A stretch of 64,000 bases of DNA from [Clostridium] symbiosum (GCA_036419695.1 CP143946.1:4458001-4522000); one strand, 5' to 3'; counted from the stretch's first letter, positions 34,018-43,173 are shown. Notes: a model not told the origin generated them from the letters alone. Made by a program: numbers and translations.

Positions 34018-35352
34018 TTAATCTTCTTCACCGGCCATCCGGCTGATTGCATGTGCCATGAGCGTACAGGCGCGGATTAATTTTTCCCGCTCCACGTACT
34101 CATCCGGTTCGTGTTCACAGACCGGATCCCCGGGAAATACGGGGCCAAAGGCCAGAATATTCGGCATCATCTTGGCATATGTGCCTCCTCCGATGCACTT
34201 GGGTTTTCCGGAAAAACCGGTCACTTCCTCGTAGACGGATGAAAGGATTTTCACCAGAGGGCTGTCCTCCTCCATATAGAGGCTTTTTTTATGTACCAGT
34301 TCCGCTGTCGCAAATCCCGCCCCGTGCATCAGCTCTTCCAGCTTCCGCCCACAGGTTTCAAAGTCCAGGGTCACGGGATAGCGCATACTGAACCCGACGC
34401 GGAGCGTCTCCCCGTCATAGGCGATGGTTCCCAGGTTCAGGGTCAGATCCCCTGAAACAGCGTCGGAGCATTTCACTCCCGCGCTCTGTCCGTCCCATTC
34501 CGTTCCAAATCTTTCAGCAAGAAAATGAATGGTGTCATGCAGTTTTCCTCCTGATTCCAATCCGTCCAGCCCTGCAAGGAGCTTACCAACGGCATTGACG
34601 CCCTTATGCGGTATGCTGGCGTGGGCTCCCGTCCCCTCCTCCCACACTGTTTTTGTCTCTCCGTCTTCCTCTATGACGGCGGACGCCAGGGCCGGTACAA
34701 CGTTGACCGCCGTGCCCCCATGGATTTCCAGGATTCGTATTCCTTTACCGGATACCGGCTCCTTCTGTGGAATCTTCTTTTCATAGACTGCGTTGACAAT
34801 GCCCTTCTCCCCATTGATTAAGGGAAATTCCCCATCGGGTGTAAATCCCATGACGGGAACCTCGCCTCCGTGGGACAGATAATACTTCATGTCGGCGCTG
34901 CCGGTCTCCTCATTGAGGCCATAGAAAATCCTGACCCGGCGTTTAAGTGGGATCCCCGACTCTCTTACCGCCTTCAGAGCATACATGGCGGCTATCAAAG
35001 GGCCTTTGTCGTCAATGGCTCCGCGTCCGTAAATGCGCCCATTTTCTTCCTCCCCTCCATAGGGAGGACGCGTCCAGCCCTCCCCTTCCGGAACCACATC
35101 CAGATGTCCCAGCACAGCCGTCATCTCTTCTCCGCTGCCGTATTCACAGTATCCGAGCATGTTGTCGATATTGGCGGTCTGAAATCCCATCTTTTCCGCC
35201 AGGGAAAGACATTCTTTAAGACACCGGTGAACCCCGGTTCCAAAAGGATATCCGCCCTCCCCTTTCTGTCCTACGCTTTTGATGGCAATCAGCTTCTTCA
35301 GATCGCGGATCATCGCATCCGAATCCTTGCAGATCAATTCTTCAAATTTCAA
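34018..35352 (-). CDS. M20 dipeptidase, PepV/Sapep family
   Basis: 444-residue zinc aminopeptidase acting on dipeptides. The metal motifs are LGHLDVVPEGEGW, YGRGAIDDKGP, NEETGSADM and FTPDGEFPLINGEKG, with the C-terminal IGGGTYAKMMPNILAFGP. The order and length fit PepV/Sapep, which cleave L-X and some beta-Ala or D-containing dipeptides. The start has AAGGAGGG eight bases upstream. It is the first gene of the four-gene operon; its 5' region contains a promoter 390 bases upstream and a strong terminator between promoter and gene, so expression probably depends on read-through. Confidence 0.87.
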   Translation of the reverse strand: MKFEELICKDSDAMIRDLKKLIAIKSVGQKGEGGYPFGTGVHRCLKECLSLAEKMGFQTANIDNMLGYCEYGSGEEMTAVLGHLDVVPEGEGWTRPPYGGEEENGRIYGRGAIDDKGPLIAAMYALKAVRESGIPLKRRVRIFYGLNEETGSADMKYYLSHGGEVPVMGFTPDGEFPLINGEKGIVNAVYEKKIPQKEPVSGKGIRILEIHGGTAVNVVPALASAVIEEDGETKTVWEEGTGAHASIPHKGVNAVGKLLAGLDGLESGGKLHDTIHFLAERFGTEWDGQSAGVKCSDAVSGDLTLNLGTIAYDGETLRVGFSMRYPVTLDFETCGRKLEELMHGAGFATAELVHKKSLYMEEDSPLVKILSSVYEEVTGFSGKPKCIGGGTYAKMMPNILAFGPVFPGDPVCEHEPDEYVEREKLIRACTLMAHAISRMAGEED

Positions 35353-35429
35353 GTTCCCTCCTTCCCAGAGCGTGTTTGAAAATCACTCTGGCACATGATG
35401 GCATCCCCCGGTCACTTCCCGGCAGGACG

Positions 35430-35473
35430 AAAAAAAGCCCAGCAAAAAACAGGATTACCTGTTCTTTGCTGGG
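35430..35473 (-). terminator. Leader terminator (candidate attenuator) upstream of the dipeptidase operon
   Basis: On the minus strand, arms CCCAGCAAAGAACAGG and CCTGTTTTTTGCTGGG form a 16-base stem with one G-U pair and a four-base loop, followed by seven Ts. It lies 78 bases before the dipeptidase start and about 260 bases after the promoter at 35740-35768. No second promoter was seen between it and the gene. Confidence 0.83.
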
Positions 35474-35733
35474 TTTCATTTGCTCCAATATAGTGATTGC
35501 TATATCATACAAAATGAAGCAGCTCTTCATCTGTATTTGGTTTGTGCTTTATCTTTTGTATTTTGAAAATTTGTCTTTTGTACTTTTTGTCTTTTGTGAA
35601 CGCTTGGTGTAGCTTTCTGTCTTCTGTACCTGAGTAGTTCTTATGTACTTTCTGATGCTGTTCTTTGGTATCTTCTGCTTTTTTCTTCTGTAAGTTATCT
35701 TTCGTAAGCTGTCTTATGTAAGTGATTAACCAC
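35474..35733 (-). ncRNA. Long repeat-rich leader RNA of the dipeptidase operon (or a free small RNA)
   Basis: The transcript from the promoter at 35740-35768 crosses about 260 bases before the terminator and contains no convincing coding frame with a ribosome site. It contains eight copies of a short motif, CTTNYGTR on the plus strand (YACRNAAG in the RNA), at 35553, 35575, 35591, 35621, 35640, 35685, 35699 and 35713. No known riboswitch or T-box consensus was recognised. It may be the sensor part of an attenuator, or the terminated product itself may be a small RNA. Confidence 0.55.
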
Positions 35734-35739
35734 AGGTTA

Positions 35740-35768
35740 AGTATAATATAAAAAAACAGGCTTGTCAA
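35740..35768 (-). promoter_or_regulatory. Promoter of the leader RNA / dipeptidase operon
   Basis: On the minus strand a perfect TTGACA (35763-35768) and TATACT (35740-35745), 17 bases apart. Transcription would start near 35733 and run into the repeat-rich leader. Confidence 0.83.
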
Positions 35769-35904
35769 TTCTTCTGAAATATTTGACAATTTATTTTTCC
35801 CGATTTTGACAAAATCTGTTTTTCCGGATGGATATCAGACTTTATACGACAGCAACGGAGGCCAGCCAGCCATTGAGGATGATGAAGACTTCTTCCTTGC
35901 CAGG

Positions 35905-35955
35905 CAAACATTTTCCGCCCGGCACCATTTAAAAACGGTGTCAGGCGGAAAGTTC
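35905..35955 (-). terminator. Candidate terminator after the aspartoacylase-family gene
   Basis: A long imperfect hairpin, arms TTCCGCC-CG-GCACC and GGTG-TCA-GGCGGAA around a nine-base AT loop, 35 bases after the stop. The following sequence has only AAAATGTTT on the minus strand, so termination strength is uncertain. Confidence 0.5.
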
Positions 35956-35988
35956 TGTAGTATTGGCCGTATTCTTGTTTCAGTGTTA

Positions 35989-37008
35989 CTATCGGATATT
36001 TTCAGGATGCAGCGGCTTGCCGAGGATAAAGCCCCAGTTGCCCGGCTGGATTACAGGGTAGCACCAATAGGAACAGATGTAGCAGTCAAAGGGAGCTATC
36101 ATCTCGCTCACCTTATTGCCGAACAGATCCTCGATCTCCGACAACACGGTGCCCTCTTTGACAAACTCCATCGGTTTTACTTTTACTTTGTGGAAGCCGC
36201 CGTCCAGGGTATGCAGGTAGAGCGTCTCGATCTCAATGTGTTCGTCGATATAGGGAACGTCTCCCTCCAGCATATCAAACTCCATCATTACGTTTCTGAT
36301 GGTGTCGGCCGCCATCGCAACCATTTCATCCCTGTGCTCATGACGGATGCACTGGCCGCCCAGTTCTACGGTGATACTGGCCACGCCGTCCGCATAGGCA
36401 TTCGACTCCTGGAATCCGCAGCCTTCGGTGCTTTCCATGGTTTCGATCCAAATCAGCTTCGTTCCTGTGGCATAAGCCATCCTCCTGACCATGTCATTCA
36501 GCTTCGGATCGGAACCGCATGGGTACAGAGACAGAGGCTCGATCCAAAGGTGATTTCCGCCGCCGTGGAACGAGATGGAGAGATCTGCATTCTTGACAAA
36601 GTTCTCCCAATAGTAGTGAGCAACCTTTTTTGTAATGAAACTGCTTGGATCTCCCGGGAAGCAGCGGTTCATATCCTGATGGGACCAATCCTGCGGGGCG
36701 CTGCGGTCACCGGCATTGAATGACTCCAGGTTGAGGGCCGGAATGCCCACCAGAGTTCCCTTCAGCTTCATGGGATCCAGCTCCTTGTAAAGCTTAATCA
36801 GCCCCTCGGTTCCCTCCTGCTCGTCACCGTGGCAGCAGGCCTCCACCAGAATCGTCAGACCTTCCTCGGCGCCGGTCACGACCATGTACGGAATGCGGAC
36901 ATCCGATCCATCGACCTTCTTGGCGATGTTAACATAACCGAACTTCTTCGTGCCTCTCTCTTTCACCAAATCCTCGTAATTGAAATCCTTGCAATCTGTA
37001 ATATCCAT
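35989..37008 (-). CDS. Succinylglutamate desuccinylase/aspartoacylase-family amidohydrolase
   Basis: 339-residue zinc amidohydrolase-like protein. The first metal motif is EACCHGDEQEG (H-x-x-E), followed by NRCFPGD and LSISFHGGGN, as in the AstE/AspA family that removes acyl groups from amino acids. The C-terminal beta-rich domain contains EGTVLSEIEDLFGNKV, similar to a biotinyl-like barrel. ATG 37008 is eight bases from GGAGG; an ATG five codons upstream overlaps that site. It is the last gene of the TRAP transporter-alcohol dehydrogenase operon, suggesting de-acylation of an imported acyl amine or acyl amino acid. Confidence 0.83.
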   Translation of the reverse strand: MDITDCKDFNYEDLVKERGTKKFGYVNIAKKVDGSDVRIPYMVVTGAEEGLTILVEACCHGDEQEGTEGLIKLYKELDPMKLKGTLVGIPALNLESFNAGDRSAPQDWSHQDMNRCFPGDPSSFITKKVAHYYWENFVKNADLSISFHGGGNHLWIEPLSLYPCGSDPKLNDMVRRMAYATGTKLIWIETMESTEGCGFQESNAYADGVASITVELGGQCIRHEHRDEMVAMAADTIRNVMMEFDMLEGDVPYIDEHIEIETLYLHTLDGGFHKVKVKPMEFVKEGTVLSEIEDLFGNKVSEMIAPFDCYICSYWCYPVIQPGNWGFILGKPLHPENIR

Positions 37009-37082
37009 TGTTGTTTCCTCCATTTCATATTTATAATTATTTATTTGCTTTTCAATGATTCTTCGCCGTACACCGTCCCGGT

Positions 37083-38204
37083 TTAGTAGAGCTCTGTGTA
37101 GATTTTCAGCACGCGGTCATAGTCCAGCGGGACGAAACTGCCGGCCATCAGCCTGCCCTGGGTCTCCATCACGCTCTTTGAAAACGCACTCAAATCCTCC
37201 TCGGTGACGCCGTATTCGCGCAGTTTCTTTTTCGGTAAAATCCGGTTTAGCAAGTCTTCCAGACGGTCGTATACATTGTCTTTGCCGCAGTTAAGCAGTC
37301 CGGCAAGCCGGCTGTTCATTACGGCGATCTCCCCGTCTGATTTGAGTTCCATATAATTTTTCATCACTCCGGTAAAAATGGCGTAATTGCTCTCCCCGTG
37401 AGGTACATGGTATTTTCCACCCAGAGGATATGCCATGGCATGCACCGCCCCGCAGCCTGCGGTACCGAAGGAGATGCCTGCAAAATTCGAAGCAGTCAGG
37501 AAATCCTCCAGCAGGCCATTCCTGCTTTCCAGGCCGCACTCTGCCATTTTCTGATACCCGGAGAGAATCATCTCGATGGCCTGATACCCAAAGGTCTTCG
37601 TGTACACGGTGGCTTTTGGTGAGAGACAGGACTCCACCGCGTGAACCAGCGCATCGATGGAACTGGTGGCAAAAACACCGAAGGGCAGGCCGCTTAGCAG
37701 CTCCGGAATCAGAACCGCTTTATCCGCGTACATCGCCTCGCCGACCAGCCCCATCTTCGTCCCCATCCTGGTCCGGCTGAATACAGCCACATTGGTCATC
37801 TCACTTCCGGTGCCGCACGTCGTGGGCACAATAATCAGCTCACAGTTTTTCTTAAGATCCGGCATGGAATTGTAGAGTCCGTCCATGTTCCCGTCCTGAG
37901 AACCGACCGCCATGGCCTTGGCGATATCAATGACTGTCCCGCCGCCGATGGCGATGATACGCCTGTACCCGCCCAGTTTCGCGGCGTCCGCGATAATCTG
38001 CTCCGTCATAACATCCGTGGGCTCCCCAGCTCCATATTTCTCCTGATAAACCAGCTTTACATCCAGACCGAGTTTCCCAAAATACGGCTCGTAAATATAT
38101 TGGTTGGTAAGTACCAGGTCTTCGCCGCACAGATGCAGTTCTTCGGCAAATTCCTTACAGCTTCCGAACTTGTGCAGCTCCGGCCTCATTAAAATCTGAA
38201 CCAT
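37083..38204 (-). CDS. Iron-containing alcohol dehydrogenase
   Basis: 373-residue group III (Fe-dependent) dehydrogenase. The NAD(P) motif is IAIGGGTVIDIAKA, the TTCGTGSE loop follows, and the metal ligands are the Asp in SSIDALVHAVES and the histidines in that motif, GAVHAMAYPLGGKYHVPHGES. The family interconverts alcohols and aldehydes or semialdehydes such as 4-hydroxybutyrate and lactaldehyde. The ATG follows AAAGGAGG. It lies between the TRAP genes and the aspartoacylase-family gene on one strand, so its substrate is probably derived from the transported acid. Confidence 0.88.
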   Translation of the reverse strand: MVQILMRPELHKFGSCKEFAEELHLCGEDLVLTNQYIYEPYFGKLGLDVKLVYQEKYGAGEPTDVMTEQIIADAAKLGGYRRIIAIGGGTVIDIAKAMAVGSQDGNMDGLYNSMPDLKKNCELIIVPTTCGTGSEMTNVAVFSRTRMGTKMGLVGEAMYADKAVLIPELLSGLPFGVFATSSIDALVHAVESCLSPKATVYTKTFGYQAIEMILSGYQKMAECGLESRNGLLEDFLTASNFAGISFGTAGCGAVHAMAYPLGGKYHVPHGESNYAIFTGVMKNYMELKSDGEIAVMNSRLAGLLNCGKDNVYDRLEDLLNRILPKKKLREYGVTEEDLSAFSKSVMETQGRLMAGSFVPLDYDRVLKIYTELY

Positions 38205-38226
38205 GTTATCCTCCTTTGTCTCTTCC

Positions 38227-39507
38227 CTACCTCAACAGGGTTACCAGGGCAAGTGTGACCGGTTCAAACACATTGACAACCACCAGCACTAACACCTCGG
38301 CAATCAGGAAGGGCAGAATCTCCCTCGCTATCTTTTCCAAAGGCATTTCGCCCATGACCGACGCGACAAACAGGCAGGTGCCTACCGGAGGCGTAATTGC
38401 GCTGATGCTCAGGTTCAGGCACAGGATGATACCGAACTGGATCGTGTTGATATCCATGGCCACCGCAACGGGGAGCAGCAGGGGCGCCAGAATGACCAGT
38501 GCGGCGCCGCCGTCCATAATACAGCCAATCAACAGCAGAAGGAGATTGATGAGCATCAGGGCAACGAACTTGTTTTGTGAAACAGAAAGTATCGCTGCCG
38601 ACAACTGTTGGGGTACCTGGGCCAGTGTCATAATCTTGCCAAAAATACCTGCGGCAGAAAGCAGAATGAAAATGGTAGCGCTGGTAATGGCAGCTTCTGC
38701 AGCACAGTCCAGCAGGCTTTTAAGATTCAACGTCCGTTCGATGAGCAGGCCCACGATTATGGCATAGACACAGGCAACGGCCCCGGCCTCCGTCGGTGTG
38801 AAAACACCGGAATAGATACCGCCCAGAATGATTACGGGAACCATAATCGCCCACTTTGCGTCATACAGTGTGTGCAGGAATGCAGAGATGCTGAACTTAT
38901 TGCCCCTGCCCTTCAGCCCTTCCGCTCTTGCAGTTATGGAAACAGCTATGCACAGGAACACAGCCATTAAAATACCAGGGACAATGCCGGCTAAAAACAG
39001 CTCGCCCACACCCACGCCGCACGCAACGCCGTACAGTACGAACATGTTGCTGGGCGGAATTACGGGGCCGATGACGCCGCCCGCAGCAGCAATAGCCAGA
39101 GCCTGGGGCTTACGGTACCCCTGCTCTTCCATCTCAGGCACCATCATGGAACCGATAGAAGCACAGGTGGCGGAGGCGGAGCCGCTAAGCGCGGCAAAGA
39201 AAGCGGAAGTCACGATTGTGACCATACCCTGTCCACCGGTAAACCGTCCAAACATTGTATCGATCCATTTGCACAGTTTTCTGGAGATTCCTCCGCGGGT
39301 CATGACCGAACCGGCAAAAATGTAAAAGGCGATTGCCAGCAGCGGATAAGAAAACAGCGAGTTCATGGCAGCCGCGGCAACTGTGCTGAGCGGAGCCAAC
39401 TGCAGAATAAAGCAGCTGATAATCGAGGAAAGAACCAGGGCGAAGGCTACAGGCACTTTCAAAATGATAAGTATAAAAAATAGTCCGAGAATCAATGCCG
39501 TATTCAT
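38227..39507 (-). CDS. dctM: TRAP transporter large membrane subunit (DctM)
   Basis: 426-residue membrane protein, twelve or so helices, of the tripartite ATP-independent periplasmic transporter. Typical stretches are FAALSGSASATCASIGSMMVPEME and GGVIGPVIPPSNMFVLYGVA. The start codon overlaps the stop of the small subunit (ATGA), with GGAGG just upstream. It moves the solute with Na+; the binding protein and small subunit are encoded upstream on the same strand. Confidence 0.93.
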   Translation of the reverse strand: MNTALILGLFFILIILKVPVAFALVLSSIISCFILQLAPLSTVAAAAMNSLFSYPLLAIAFYIFAGSVMTRGGISRKLCKWIDTMFGRFTGGQGMVTIVTSAFFAALSGSASATCASIGSMMVPEMEEQGYRKPQALAIAAAGGVIGPVIPPSNMFVLYGVACGVGVGELFLAGIVPGILMAVFLCIAVSITARAEGLKGRGNKFSISAFLHTLYDAKWAIMVPVIILGGIYSGVFTPTEAGAVACVYAIIVGLLIERTLNLKSLLDCAAEAAITSATIFILLSAAGIFGKIMTLAQVPQQLSAAILSVSQNKFVALMLINLLLLLIGCIMDGGAALVILAPLLLPVAVAMDINTIQFGIILCLNLSISAITPPVGTCLFVASVMGEMPLEKIAREILPFLIAEVLVLVVVNVFEPVTLALVTLLR

Positions 39508-40022
39508 GCGTCAGTCTCCTCCTTAATGATTTCTTCGATTGAGCGCTCATCGCTCTTCCCGCGCACTGTATCCACCATGGCAAGAATGACGCGGATTGAC
39601 ATCAAAATCATGCCGACGGGAATCGAAATTGATGCAATCCAATAGGGATACCCTCCGCCCAGAGACGCAGCCTTATGGGCAATATATCCAGAAGTGACGA
39701 TATATCCCAAATAGATTAAAAACAGGGCGCAGATTACCCACAGGATATCAGCGAGCAAAGATACCACTTTCTGGACCGGCTTCGGCATAAATCCGACAAA
39801 GAGGCCGACCCGGACATGCTTACGCTCGTTCGCTGCGGCGCTGGCTCCCAGATATGCGATCCATACCATGCAGAAGAGCATAAATTCCTCCGCCCAGGCC
39901 AGAGGCACCCTGAGGACAAAGCGGCAGACCACAGAAATAAAACCCATAAAAATCAACACAATCAAAATCAGTCCCAGGATTGTCCTTTCGATCTGATTAT
40001 AAATTTGGTATATTTTTTTCAT
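39504..40022 (-). CDS. dctQ: TRAP transporter small membrane subunit (DctQ)
   Basis: 172-residue protein with four membrane helices, containing VPLAWAEEFMLFCMVWIAYLGASAA, the conserved core of DctQ proteins. It is needed with DctM for transport. It sits between dctP and dctM, coupled by a four-base overlap to the latter. Confidence 0.92.
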   Translation of the reverse strand: MKKIYQIYNQIERTILGLILIVLIFMGFISVVCRFVLRVPLAWAEEFMLFCMVWIAYLGASAAANERKHVRVGLFVGFMPKPVQKVVSLLADILWVICALFLIYLGYIVTSGYIAHKAASLGGGYPYWIASISIPVGMILMSIRVILAMVDTVRGKSDERSIEEIIKEETDA

Positions 40023-40060
40023 ACAACCCTCCTATCAAAAGCACAGCGGAATGGATTAAT

Positions 40061-41152
40061 CTATCGGGCGCGGTACTCCTTAAGCCACGCTACACACTGA
40101 TCCCAGACTTCTGCTCCGATATCTTCGCGCATTTTATCGTAGCAATATGCCTCTACCTTTTCCACAAAGCGCTGGTAGTCTTCTTCGGTGACCTCGTTCA
40201 CCTCAACACCCTCGGCTTCGATCTCGGCGTAGACGCTTTCCTTAACCTCCGGGCTTACCACCTTCTGGCAATGCTCTTCCGTTCGTTTAGCGGCCTCCGC
40301 CAGAGCGTCCTTCAAATCCTGCGGATAGCTTTCGAGGGATTTTGAATTCCAAATCAGCGTCATGCCGAGGTTTGTAATACTCATCTTCGTATGGTACTTG
40401 GTAACCTCGCACAGCTTATCAGCCACAAAGCTGGAAGTCGTGGTATAGGTGCCGTCGATGGCTCCCTGCTGCAGGCTTGTGTAGACCTCACTGAAAGCCA
40501 TTGCCACGGGCAGGCCGCCGCAGGCCTCCACGAAGTTGTACGGGCCCGGAGAATCATACACGCGGATTTTTAACCCGACCATATCTTCGGGAGTGGTGAC
40601 AGGGCGTTTTGTGTTCTCAATTTCCTGTCCCATGAAATACTCAAAGAACATCGTGGTAAATCCGTAAGGCTCGCATTCTTTGTTGATCATATCCCGGTAC
40701 CACTCGTTGGTGGCGGCATACAGCTCGTCCTGATCTTTAAACAGGAAAGGAACGTCCTGAAGACGGACCGCGTTCATAGGCGCAAAAGCCGTGATATTCG
40801 ACGGTCCCTGCAGAGAGGCATCCAGGCCTCCGTTCATAACCATCTCACCAAGTTCGCGCTCGGAACCCATCGAGCTGTTGGTATAATTAACCCACTCCAC
40901 ACGGCCTGGCAGAATTTCGTCCACCTGCTCCTCAAAATAGTAAATCAGATCCTGCATGGGATCGCCGTCCACATTGGTGGTGGCAATGCTGATCTTGACT
41001 TTCTCACCGGAAGCTTCCCCTGCAGCCTCGCTTGCAGGAGACGTTCCGCCTCCGTTGTTACTTGCGGGCGCTTTGCCGCCGCAGGCAGTTAAAGATAACA
41101 GGATTGCCATTGACATGGTAACAGAAAAGATTTGACGCATTTTTCGTTTCAT
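40061..41152 (-). CDS. dctP: TRAP transporter substrate-binding lipoprotein (DctP family)
   Basis: 363-residue exported binding protein. A signal peptide (MKRKMRQIFSVTMSMAILLS) ends in the lipobox LTAC, followed by a Gly/Ser/Ala linker. The mature part has the DctP-type blocks GLKIRVYDSPGPYNFVEACGG and QQGAIDGTYTTTSSFV, containing the arginine that normally grips a carboxylate. The ligand is therefore likely an organic acid. It is the first gene of the operon, divergent from the LysR gene across a 216-base control region. Confidence 0.92.
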   Translation of the reverse strand: MKRKMRQIFSVTMSMAILLSLTACGGKAPASNNGGGTSPASEAAGEASGEKVKISIATTNVDGDPMQDLIYYFEEQVDEILPGRVEWVNYTNSSMGSERELGEMVMNGGLDASLQGPSNITAFAPMNAVRLQDVPFLFKDQDELYAATNEWYRDMINKECEPYGFTTMFFEYFMGQEIENTKRPVTTPEDMVGLKIRVYDSPGPYNFVEACGGLPVAMAFSEVYTSLQQGAIDGTYTTTSSFVADKLCEVTKYHTKMSITNLGMTLIWNSKSLESYPQDLKDALAEAAKRTEEHCQKVVSPEVKESVYAEIEAEGVEVNEVTEEDYQRFVEKVEAYCYDKMREDIGAEVWDQCVAWLKEYRAR

Positions 41153-41261
41153 ATTTCTCTCCCTCTCTTTTTTTAGGTGAAATCATTTAGCTGATTTCTC
41201 AACCCTTTTTATTAAAAATACACAAAAATATGCAAATCGTCCAATATATTTTCTGCCATGC

Positions 41262-41290
41262 TTCACATACCATTTTTGGTATGATATACT
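41262..41290 (+). promoter_or_regulatory. Candidate lysR promoter with overlapping dyad
   Basis: TTCACA (41262-41267), 17-base spacer, TATACT (41285-41290) on the plus strand. The spacer contains the perfect inverted repeat CATACCA-TTTT-TGGTATG (41266-41283), a likely regulator site placed to block lysR transcription, i.e. autorepression (inference). Confidence 0.6.
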
Positions 41291-41368
41291 TATGCCGTAA
41301 CTTGTTTAGTAAAATGTCACATTATTTGCCTTGGTACGTCATTCGTTACCGGAAAAGGAGCAATTTTC

Positions 41369-42289
41369 ATGAATGAAAAAGATTTCCAGTATATTCTGAC
41401 CGTCGCACAATGTGGAAGTTTCAGCCGCGCGGCGGAAATTCTCTATGTCTCTCAGCCTTCCCTGAGCCGCTACATCAGCACACTGGAAAAAAGATTGGGA
41501 ACGAACTTGTTCGATCGAAGTTCAACCCCTGTCCAATTAACAGAGTCCGGGACAATTTTCTGCAATTATGGTAAAAAGATTCTCAGTTTGGAAAGATCCC
41601 TGTATCGGGATCTTCAGGAACAGAACGCCCTGGGAGAGAGGATTCTCAGAGTCGGAGTCCCCCATATCAGTGGAGATTATATTCTGTCACGCATCTTGCC
41701 ACGGATGGCAAAAAATTATCCGGCTATCAGGATTGACCCTATTTCCGACTACAGCTATAACCTGTACCATCAGCTGGCTGCCCAGAAGATAGATATTGCC
41801 TGTGTTGCCGCGCCAAACACCGATCCCTCCATTATGGTCGAACTGCTCTTGTACGAGCCGGTGCTGCTTATCGGAGCAAAAAATCATCCGGCGCTGAAAA
41901 ATTATGACATTACCCATGCGGATATCGATCATCCCATCTTCATAAATCCTTCCGAGCTGAATGATATACCCATGATCCAATATAAGGCCAGCTATGCAGA
42001 GGCCGCTTTACGCCAGAAATCCTACGCGCCGAAAACTACCATTAAGGCCTCGTCGGCCCCTCTGGCCCTTGACCTGGCAGCAAAAGGCGTAGGACTCACC
42101 AGCGTGATCTTCAGCCAGCTGAAATACAGCCGTCCTGATATCACTCAGTCGCTGTGCCCTATTTCGATTGGAGACTGCAAGCTGCCTGTCTATTTGGCTT
42201 ACAACAAGCTTGCAGATAAAGCAATTCCGGAAATTGAGCGTTTTATCCAGGAGGTGAAAGAAGAATACCACAATGCCACCGGATTATAA
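41369..42289 (+). CDS. LysR-family transcriptional regulator
   Basis: 306-residue regulator, full length. The N-terminal winged helix reads YILTVAQCGSFSRAAEILYVSQPSLSRYISTLEKRLG, and the effector domain runs from about residue 90 to the end with no gaps. The ATG follows AAAGGAG. Divergent from the TRAP operon, it is the likely regulator of uptake and of the downstream dehydrogenase and acylase genes. The inducer is probably the transported acid. Confidence 0.92.
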   Translation: MNEKDFQYILTVAQCGSFSRAAEILYVSQPSLSRYISTLEKRLGTNLFDRSSTPVQLTESGTIFCNYGKKILSLERSLYRDLQEQNALGERILRVGVPHISGDYILSRILPRMAKNYPAIRIDPISDYSYNLYHQLAAQKIDIACVAAPNTDPSIMVELLLYEPVLLIGAKNHPALKNYDITHADIDHPIFINPSELNDIPMIQYKASYAEAALRQKSYAPKTTIKASSAPLALDLAAKGVGLTSVIFSQLKYSRPDITQSLCPISIGDCKLPVYLAYNKLADKAIPEIERFIQEVKEEYHNATGL

Positions 42290-42438
42290 CCGCGCCCTAA
42301 AACGATAAACTGAAAAGGAAATGTAAGAATTCTTAGGACGGCCGTAATAGGATCATGGCCTCAAATCGTTTAAAATAGCAATATGTATTTACCGGTACCC
42401 GCTGCAGCGGTTCTGCCGGCCGAAAGGGGTGTTAAGAT

Positions 42439-43173
42439 ATGAAATTGAAACAAGCTGCCGTCCTGTCCGTACTATGGGTACTTATAGCCCTGTCCGTCTC
42501 GGCCTGCTCCGAAAAGGGAGACGAGTATTTTAATGCCGTGGTCACGAAAGTTACGGAAGACGGATACACCGTGGAACCGTTCAAGGGGGAAGCGATTCTA
42601 AAAAAAGCGTCCGTCATCGCGCTTTCGGACACCGTCCTCTCCACCAATGAGGTTCCCGATCTGAAACCGGGTGACACCGCCCGCATCGTATGGAACGGGA
42701 AGGTGGAAAAGGGGGAACCTGCCTCACTGGGGACTGTCTTTGCGGTTTACAGACTGCCCCCTCTGTACAGCGAAGAACTTTACCAGGCAAAGAATAAGTA
42801 TATCGGCGACGCCTCTGCGGACGGCCGTCTGTTCGGCCTGCTGTCCGACTGTTTTAACATAGGGGAAGAGAGAACCACCGAACTTCAGACCTCGGAGGAA
42901 CCTTACACGTACATAATTCATTTTAAAAGCGAACCGGATACCAGACGCATGTATCAGGCCGCAGGCTGCCTCCTGGCTCTGATTGAGAACTGCGGGGAAG
43001 TCCGCTGGGATTATCCGTCCGACGGCGGCGGAGTCAAAGAGAGCAAAAGCCTCACCGCAGAAAGCGCCGAAGAACTTCTGGGCATTGAACATATTGCGGA
43101 ATACGGTAAAAGCGAGGAATCACTGTCACAGCTTCTTGATACGCTCTGCCGTCTGCCCGAGATTAACCGCTGA
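42439..43173 (+). CDS. Putative lipoprotein, unknown function
   Basis: 244-residue lipoprotein: signal peptide ending in SVSAC (cysteine 23), then a small beta-rich domain (about 30-100, VVTKVTEDGYTVEPFKGE... ...GDTARIVWNG) resembling DUF3221/OB-type domains, and a C-terminal helical part. I do not recognise a family with certainty. It is the first of three consecutive plus-strand genes, two exported and one cytosolic. Confidence 0.7.
   Translation: MKLKQAAVLSVLWVLIALSVSACSEKGDEYFNAVVTKVTEDGYTVEPFKGEAILKKASVIALSDTVLSTNEVPDLKPGDTARIVWNGKVEKGEPASLGTVFAVYRLPPLYSEELYQAKNKYIGDASADGRLFGLLSDCFNIGEERTTELQTSEEPYTYIIHFKSEPDTRRMYQAAGCLLALIENCGEVRWDYPSDGGGVKESKSLTAESAEELLGIEHIAEYGKSEESLSQLLDTLCRLPEINR

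Noticed and set aside
35505..35789. 94-codon lysine-rich minus-strand frame over the repeat leader
   Set aside because: Its only start codon lies upstream of the mapped-by-motif promoter, there is no ribosome site, and the lysine content simply reflects the AAG repeats.
35806..36723. 305-codon open frame on the plus strand
   Set aside because: It is the mirror of the aspartoacylase-family gene on the other strand. It lacks a ribosome site and family features, while the minus-strand protein has clear catalytic motifs.
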